Part shown: positions 6,074 to 9,314 of the stretch, one piece after another
Layout of the letters: every line of letters starts with the position of its first letter
Position numbering within the stretch: position 1 is the first letter of the stretch
Assembly (NCBI GenBank): GCA_041497995.1
Contig: JBGQHM010000271.1
Location: forward strand, 1 to 9,314
Origin: DATKMS01 sp041497995
GTDB lineage: Bacteria; Desulfobacterota; Binatia; HRBIN30
Direction of reading: 5' to 3'
Length of the DNA: 9,314 nt
Made by a program: the position numbers and the translations under genes
The notes under the pieces: generated by a model
What the model saw: only the letters and a program-made list of their open reading frames with translations
Told to the model about the DNA's origin: nothing
Database searches by the model: none

Positions 6074-7963
6074 TCATCCGCTCGTCACCGGCGGGCAAGC
6101 ACCCGCGGCAGGTGCAACATGGACGGACACTGTGTTGGCGCCCGCTTGATTGCGCAGCAGAAGCCGCGGCGCACATGGCGCCGAGACGACTGTCGCGCCG
6201 GTGGCCGTCACGGTGTATCCGTCGGCGTAGTGCCGTGGCGGCACGGATACGACCGTGACAAGCGCACTTGCGTACCGGACATTGCCAGGGCCGATCGTGT
6301 CGTACGCCAGATCGAAGAACTTGGTGGTCGGGTCAAAGGCGATCATCGTCGGCGTGCCGGTGATGGCAACCGGATACGGGCGCACGAGTGCGTCGAAGGC
6401 CGCGGGGCTTCGCAGGTTGTCGGGTCCGGCGGGCTGACTCATGTCTCCGATCACTTCCCCCCCGTAGGCCCAGAACAGCCACGGCACGAGCCCGCCATCC
6501 ATCTCGGCCGTGAGCCGGTTCAGCACGACGGGGTCGATGGTAGAGCCGAACTCGGTGAGCAGCAGCGGCGCCTGATCACGCTGCGCCGCCGCGACCGCGT
6601 TGACGACGACACCCTCCTCACCAGCCTGGCTCACGGCGTACGAGTGGACGGCAAGTGCGACACCCGCATCGGTCCCGGGAATGCTGGTCGCCGCCGTCCC
6701 GAAGTTGAACAGTACGAAAGGCTCGCCGAAGACCAACTGTCGCGGCGCGAGACGACGCGCCGCGGCGGTCCCCTTTCGATAGAACGGCATCAAGCGCTGC
6801 TGCTCGAGATCCGCACAGCCGGTGACGCACGACTGCCAGGTTGCGCCGGGGAACGGCTCGTTGATCAGCTCGGTGCCGAGCACCAGCGGATTGTCCGCGA
6901 AGCGCGCCACCACCCGTTTGAGCCCCCGCACAAAGTTGTCCTGCAAGCCGATTCCGTTCGGGCCTGGGCTGTTGTCCCAAAAGTGTTCGAAGGCACGCTG
7001 CATCGCGGGGTTCTGGATGTAGTAGAGGGGAAAGACAGCGTCGGGCGGGTTGGGCAGCCCGTCGGTGATGGCCATCCAATCCGGGAACCCGTTGCCGTTG
7101 AACATCGGTGAAAACCCGTCTTGGTGGAAGTCTAAGAGCACGAATATTTGCTGGCCAGTCAGTGCATCGACGGTCGTAGCGAGGTGCTCGATGTACGCGT
7201 CCTGCACGACGCCCGGCGTCGGCATGAGGCCACGGAAGTCCACCCCGAGGCGCAGCGCGTTGAAGCCTTCCGCCGCGAGGAATGCGGCATCATCGTCGCC
7301 GAAGCCATACGCCGCAGGGTAGTAAGGATCCCGTTTCTCAACCATGTTGACGCCGTGGAACATCACGACGCGGCCCGTGGCGTCTATGAACCATCTCCCC
7401 GAGCTCGACAGCGGTGCCACGGGCTGCGGAGCAGCGGTGGCGCACGTCCCGCTATCCCCGGCACCGATGAGGCCGTCGCCGTTGGTGTCGGCCGCGTCGA
7501 CGCAGAGCGTCGCATCGGAGCACGGCGTCTGGCTGACCTTCCCCGTTCCCACGCATTTCGCGGCCGGCTTGATTGCGCAGCTGGCGTTGCTTTTGGACAG
7601 GGTCTTCTTGACGCACGGCACCTCGCCCTTGGTGGCCGGTACGCCGCACGTTGAATTGCTGTAGTACTTGGTCACCGTACCGTTGCACTGCGTGCGGAGC
7701 TTGCTGGCCGAGACACTGGAAGCAACGACGCTCTTGGCACAGCTGACATAATTCTTGTGGGTCTTGCCGGGGTTGCCGTCGAAGTTGGCGCACACACAGG
7801 CACTGTCGATCGCGGCGCGCACCGCGGTGATCTGCATAAGATCGCCGCCAACCAACGGGTCCGTGCCGGTCAGGCACGTCAGCGCCCCGGCCCACGACGT
7901 CGCGGGCACCCAGAGCAACGCAAGCAACAACAACCGACCGTACCGTCCGGTCATACTGGTCAT
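6074..7963 (-). CDS. Secreted GH5 glycosidase, endoglycoceramidase-related, with Cys-rich N-terminal domain
   Basis: A 629-residue exported protein. I chose ATG 7963, which has GGGGGA about 7 nt upstream and begins a good signal peptide (MTSMTGRYGRLLLLALLWVPATSWA, cut near residue 25); the open frame extends to 8035. Residues about 26-155 form a Cys-rich domain (DSACVCANF, GKTHKNYVSCAK, repeated TC/KC pairs; 12 Cys to residue 176). A calcium-loop motif DTNGDGLIGAGD follows at 159-170, like one half of a dockerin or EF-hand pair. The GH5 barrel starts about residue 185 (GRWFIDATGRVVMFHGVNMVEKRD) and has HQDGFSP, LYYIQNPAMQRAFEHFW, the acid/base Glu369 (INEPF) and the nucleophile Glu471 (LLLTEFGS). 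A beta-sandwich tail (RPYPVAITGTP onward) matches the endoglycoceramidase layout. Likely substrates are glycosphingolipids, steryl glucosides or similar glycolipids; the exact one is not readable. All key residues are present. Confidence 0.9.
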   Translation of the reverse strand: MTSMTGRYGRLLLLALLWVPATSWAGALTCLTGTDPLVGGDLMQITAVRAAIDSACVCANFDGNPGKTHKNYVSCAKSVVASSVSASKLRTQCNGTVTKYYSNSTCGVPATKGEVPCVKKTLSKSNASCAIKPAAKCVGTGKVSQTPCSDATLCVDAADTNGDGLIGAGDSGTCATAAPQPVAPLSSSGRWFIDATGRVVMFHGVNMVEKRDPYYPAAYGFGDDDAAFLAAEGFNALRLGVDFRGLMPTPGVVQDAYIEHLATTVDALTGQQIFVLLDFHQDGFSPMFNGNGFPDWMAITDGLPNPPDAVFPLYYIQNPAMQRAFEHFWDNSPGPNGIGLQDNFVRGLKRVVARFADNPLVLGTELINEPFPGATWQSCVTGCADLEQQRLMPFYRKGTAAARRLAPRQLVFGEPFVLFNFGTAATSIPGTDAGVALAVHSYAVSQAGEEGVVVNAVAAAQRDQAPLLLTEFGSTIDPVVLNRLTAEMDGGLVPWLFWAYGGEVIGDMSQPAGPDNLRSPAAFDALVRPYPVAITGTPTMIAFDPTTKFFDLAYDTIGPGNVRYASALVTVVSVPPRHYADGYTVTATGATVVSAPCAPRLLLRNQAGANTVSVHVAPAAGACPPVTSG

Positions 7964-8136
7964 GAGAGATCCCCCACTGTTCCACGCCTCCGGCGCCCGG
8001 CTCTCTCTGTAGCAGCGCCACCACGCGGTTTTCAAAGCGTGGGTATTTTGCCCGACGTTCGCTGAAACGCGATCACGATGTCAAGGCTTAGAATTACGTA
8101 GCGCCGTCATCAGCAGCGAGCTCTTCGGGCCAGCAG

Positions 8137-8286
8137 GTGGTCTGGGGCACGCTCTCGTTGTTCGAGGACCTCGGCGCACAGCTGCGGCGAATGCTCCACA
8201 AACGGGAGGCTGCCATGTGGGAGGTAGCCGCCACGCACGAAAACCCCGACGCCAACACCCACGCGGGTGCTGACCCCGACGCGTAA
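8137..8286 (+). pseudogene. Short helical open frame, possible gene fragment
   Basis: A 49-codon frame from GTG 8137 to TAA 8284-8286; the frame is open from 8092. It reads VVWGTLSLFEDLGAQLRRMLHKREAAMWEVAA before turning into Asn/Asp/Ala-rich sequence where the Thr-Pro repeat DNA is read out of frame. The first 30 residues look like a real amphipathic helix (LFEDLGAQLRRMLHKREAAMW). There is no ribosome binding site and no family is recognised. It may be the end of a lost gene whose tail is the Thr-Pro stretch one frame over. Confidence 0.25.
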
Positions 8287-8332
8287 CCGCACGCCCACAC
8301 GGCCGCCGACGCGAACGCCGACGCGCGGATAA
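8228..8332 (+). repeat. Degenerate Thr-Pro(-Arg) coding repeat, linker remnant
   Basis: Repeats of the acgccg/acgcgg kind encode TKTPTPTPTRVLTP, TRNRTPTRPP and TRTPTRG in one + strand frame, from just after a TAG at 8225 to TAA 8330-8332. No start codon or ribosome binding site precedes it, so it is not a gene by itself. Thr-Pro-Arg linkers of this type join domains of secreted proteins in the bacterial group this window resembles. The stretch is therefore probably a fossil of a lost secreted protein, though a simple-sequence expansion is possible. Confidence 0.5.
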
Positions 8333-8346
8333 GGCGTCGCTAGCTG

Positions 8347-9168
8347 TTACAGAGCGAGCTGCTTCGGCGGGCGCACGACCATCTCGGCGATGTTGACCGA
8401 AATGGGTTGGGTGACGGCGTAGAGCACAGCATCGGCAACGTCGTCGGCACCCGCCAGGACCTGTTTCATCATCGGCTGCAGCTTCTCCATGACTTCATCC
8501 GGTAGGCGCTCGCCGCGCTTGACGTCGACTTTCAAGCCCGTCGCTTGCACGAACCCGGCGACAAATGCGGGATCGAAGTTGCGCGCGAAGTTGGTGGCGA
8601 TGGCGCCGGGCATGATGTTGACCACGCGGATCGAGTCCTCCTCGAGCTCGCGCCGCAGCGTACTCGAGATGCAGTTCACCGCATGCTTGGTCGACCCGTA
8701 CACGCCGGAGTCAGCCCGCTGCGCGGCGATCGAGGAGATGTTCACGATGTGCCCTTCAGCCTTGCACTGGCGCATCGCTTTCACCGCAGCCTGGCAGCCC
8801 GCGAGCAGCGCCAAGATGTTGGTCTCCAGCATGGCACGCCACTCCTCCGGATCGCCGTCGACGATAGGGGTTGGGTACGAGAGGCCGGCGTTGTTCACCA
8901 TGATGTCGAGTCGCCCGGTGTCACCCAGGGCGCGTTGCACCAAGTTCTGCACCTGGCGCACGTCGCGCACGTCGAGCGCCACCACCGTAGCGCGACCGCC
9001 GGCGCCGTCGATCCGTGTCTTCGACTCGTCCATGGCCGGACGCGTCCGGCCGGCGAGGTAGACGTGCGCGCCGGCGGCACCGAGCTTCTCGGCGATGGCG
9101 CGGCCGATACCGCTCGATGCCCCTGTGACCACCGCCGTCTTTCCCGCAAGTGATGCATTCTGACTCAT
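8347..9168 (-). CDS. Short-chain dehydrogenase/reductase (classical SDR)
   Basis: An NAD(P)-dependent oxidoreductase of 273 residues, the normal size for a classical SDR. ATG 9168 is chosen because GGAGG lies 5 nt upstream; the frame runs back to 9261 without family sequence. Motifs: TGASSGIG at 15-22, LAGRT ending at 42 (Arg41 suggests NADP preference), LDV at 65-67, NNAG at 92-95, NISS at 143-146, the catalytic Tyr157 and Lys161 (YGSTK), and the MPGAIATNF loop after beta-6. The Ser-to-Tyr spacing is two residues shorter than usual. The C-terminus VNIAEMVVRPPKQLAL is typical of alcohol/ketone-reducing SDRs of broad specificity. It is intact, unlike the SDR at 1971, and different in sequence. 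It is transcribed in the same direction as the glycosidase but 383 nt away, so it is probably a separate unit. Substrate unknown. Confidence 0.92.
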   Translation of the reverse strand: MSQNASLAGKTAVVTGASSGIGRAIAEKLGAAGAHVYLAGRTRPAMDESKTRIDGAGGRATVVALDVRDVRQVQNLVQRALGDTGRLDIMVNNAGLSYPTPIVDGDPEEWRAMLETNILALLAGCQAAVKAMRQCKAEGHIVNISSIAAQRADSGVYGSTKHAVNCISSTLRRELEEDSIRVVNIMPGAIATNFARNFDPAFVAGFVQATGLKVDVKRGERLPDEVMEKLQPMMKQVLAGADDVADAVLYAVTQPISVNIAEMVVRPPKQLAL

Positions 9169-9182
9169 GGCATCCTCCGTGC

Positions 9183-9197
9183 GCCGGTTACACCGGC
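9183..9197. promoter_or_regulatory. Inverted repeat in the leader of the minus-strand SDR
   Basis: GCCGGTTACACCGGC is a perfect 6-bp inverted repeat with a 3-bp centre. It lies just upstream of the ribosome binding site (9177-9173) of the SDR that starts at 9168. An operator or a leader hairpin affecting translation are both possible. The overlapping CACCGGCAAGGTG (9191-9203) offers an alternative weaker pairing. Confidence 0.4.
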
Positions 9198-9206
9198 AAG
9201 GTGTTG

Positions 9207-9221
9207 TGAATGAAAGATTCA
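9207..9221. promoter_or_regulatory. AT-rich inverted repeat, candidate promoter or operator zone
   Basis: TGAAT-GAAAG-ATTCA is an inverted repeat with 5-bp arms in the most AT-rich stretch upstream of the minus-strand SDR, 39-53 nt before its start. This is where a promoter would be expected, but no clear -35/-10 pair can be assigned. From here to the window end at 9314 no gene is seen; a TTGACA on the + strand at 9294-9299 could belong to a gene outside the window. Confidence 0.25.
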
Positions 9222-9314
9222 TACGTTGAAGGGTTAGCCACCCACAGCGACCCCGAGTCATGCACGGGCGCGGGTAACTGCGAACGTGAAGCGTTGACAG
9301 GGGGACGTGCAGGC

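Larger units (their letters stand above)
7964..8346. other. 383-nt intergenic region between the two minus-strand genes
   Basis: This gap separates the SDR stop (8347) from the glycosidase start (7963). It should contain the glycosidase promoter: a perfect TTGACA lies on the minus strand at 8084-8079, but no matching -10 hexamer is seen at 16-18 nt. The far half contains the Thr-Pro-coding remnant and a short helical open frame, described separately. Just past the SDR stop, GCGAACGCC (8311-8319) can pair with GGCGTCGC (8333-8340) with one bulged base; without a T-run this is weak evidence for a terminator. Confidence 0.5.

Noticed and set aside
5981..7111. A 376-codon + strand frame opposite the glycosidase
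   Set aside because: The minus strand encodes a convincing GH5 barrel with both catalytic Glu; the + frame is low-complexity and Arg-rich.
8079..8084. Perfect TTGACA on the minus strand upstream of the glycosidase as a sigma-70 promoter
   Set aside because: No -10-like hexamer at 16-18 nt; in a high-GC genome a lone -35 match is weak.
8228..8332. CRISPR-like or tandem DNA repeat array
   Set aside because: Spacing is codon-based (Thr-Pro units) with no constant repeat/spacer structure.

Overview
The window reads as part of a high-GC bacterial chromosome. Six recognisable genes or gene remnants lie on the left (+ strand) and two intact genes on the right (- strand). Two features suggest a Binatota-like or other deep 'deltaproteobacterial' genome from soil or water: a secreted glycosidase with a Cys-rich leader domain (KTHKNYVSCAKSVV type) followed by a calcium-loop motif, and a stray stretch coding for Thr-Pro-rich linker sequence. 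The lineage is inferred from remembered sequence style; no marker gene in the window tests it.

Left block, + strand, 19-5277. A 16-bp palindrome (19-34) lies just before a TetR-type regulator (41-757). A cytochrome P450 follows (776-1945), then a broken short-chain dehydrogenase/reductase (SDR) locus (1971-2809), an alpha/beta hydrolase-fold protein (2806-3915) and an FAD-dependent amine-oxidase-family gene with a one-base frameshift (3942-5277). Spacing is 18-26 nt, or an ATGA overlap, so this looks like one operon under TetR control. The original set (P450, SDR, hydrolase, flavin oxidase) would suit oxidative breakdown or tailoring of a hydrophobic compound such as a terpenoid, steroid or other alicyclic. 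The substrate cannot be read from the sequence and no ferredoxin or ferredoxin reductase for the P450 is present.

The block is damaged. The SDR locus has lost about 46 codons with a change of frame, carries an in-frame TAG, and fuses parts of two different SDRs so that one conserved segment occurs twice. The hydrolase has Glu where the nucleophile Ser is expected. The flavoprotein has an extra A at 4977/4978. The regulator and the P450 look intact.

Middle, 5244-6073. A strong ribosome binding site leads into an eight-codon reading frame (5255-5281). Next is a shortened remnant of a secreted protein with the FTYQG...LTD repeat-type N-terminus and a C-terminal coiled coil (5285-5924). A stem-loop at 5919-5960 separates it from the convergent gene on the other strand.

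Right block, - strand. An SDR (9168 to 8347) with a good ribosome binding site and complete motifs lies upstream of a 383-nt gap and then a secreted GH5 glycosidase (7963 to 6074) related to endoglycoceramidases, with both catalytic glutamates present. The gap holds a Thr-Pro-coding remnant on the + strand and a short helical open frame beside it. No tRNA, rRNA, CRISPR array, transposase or complete insertion sequence was seen.
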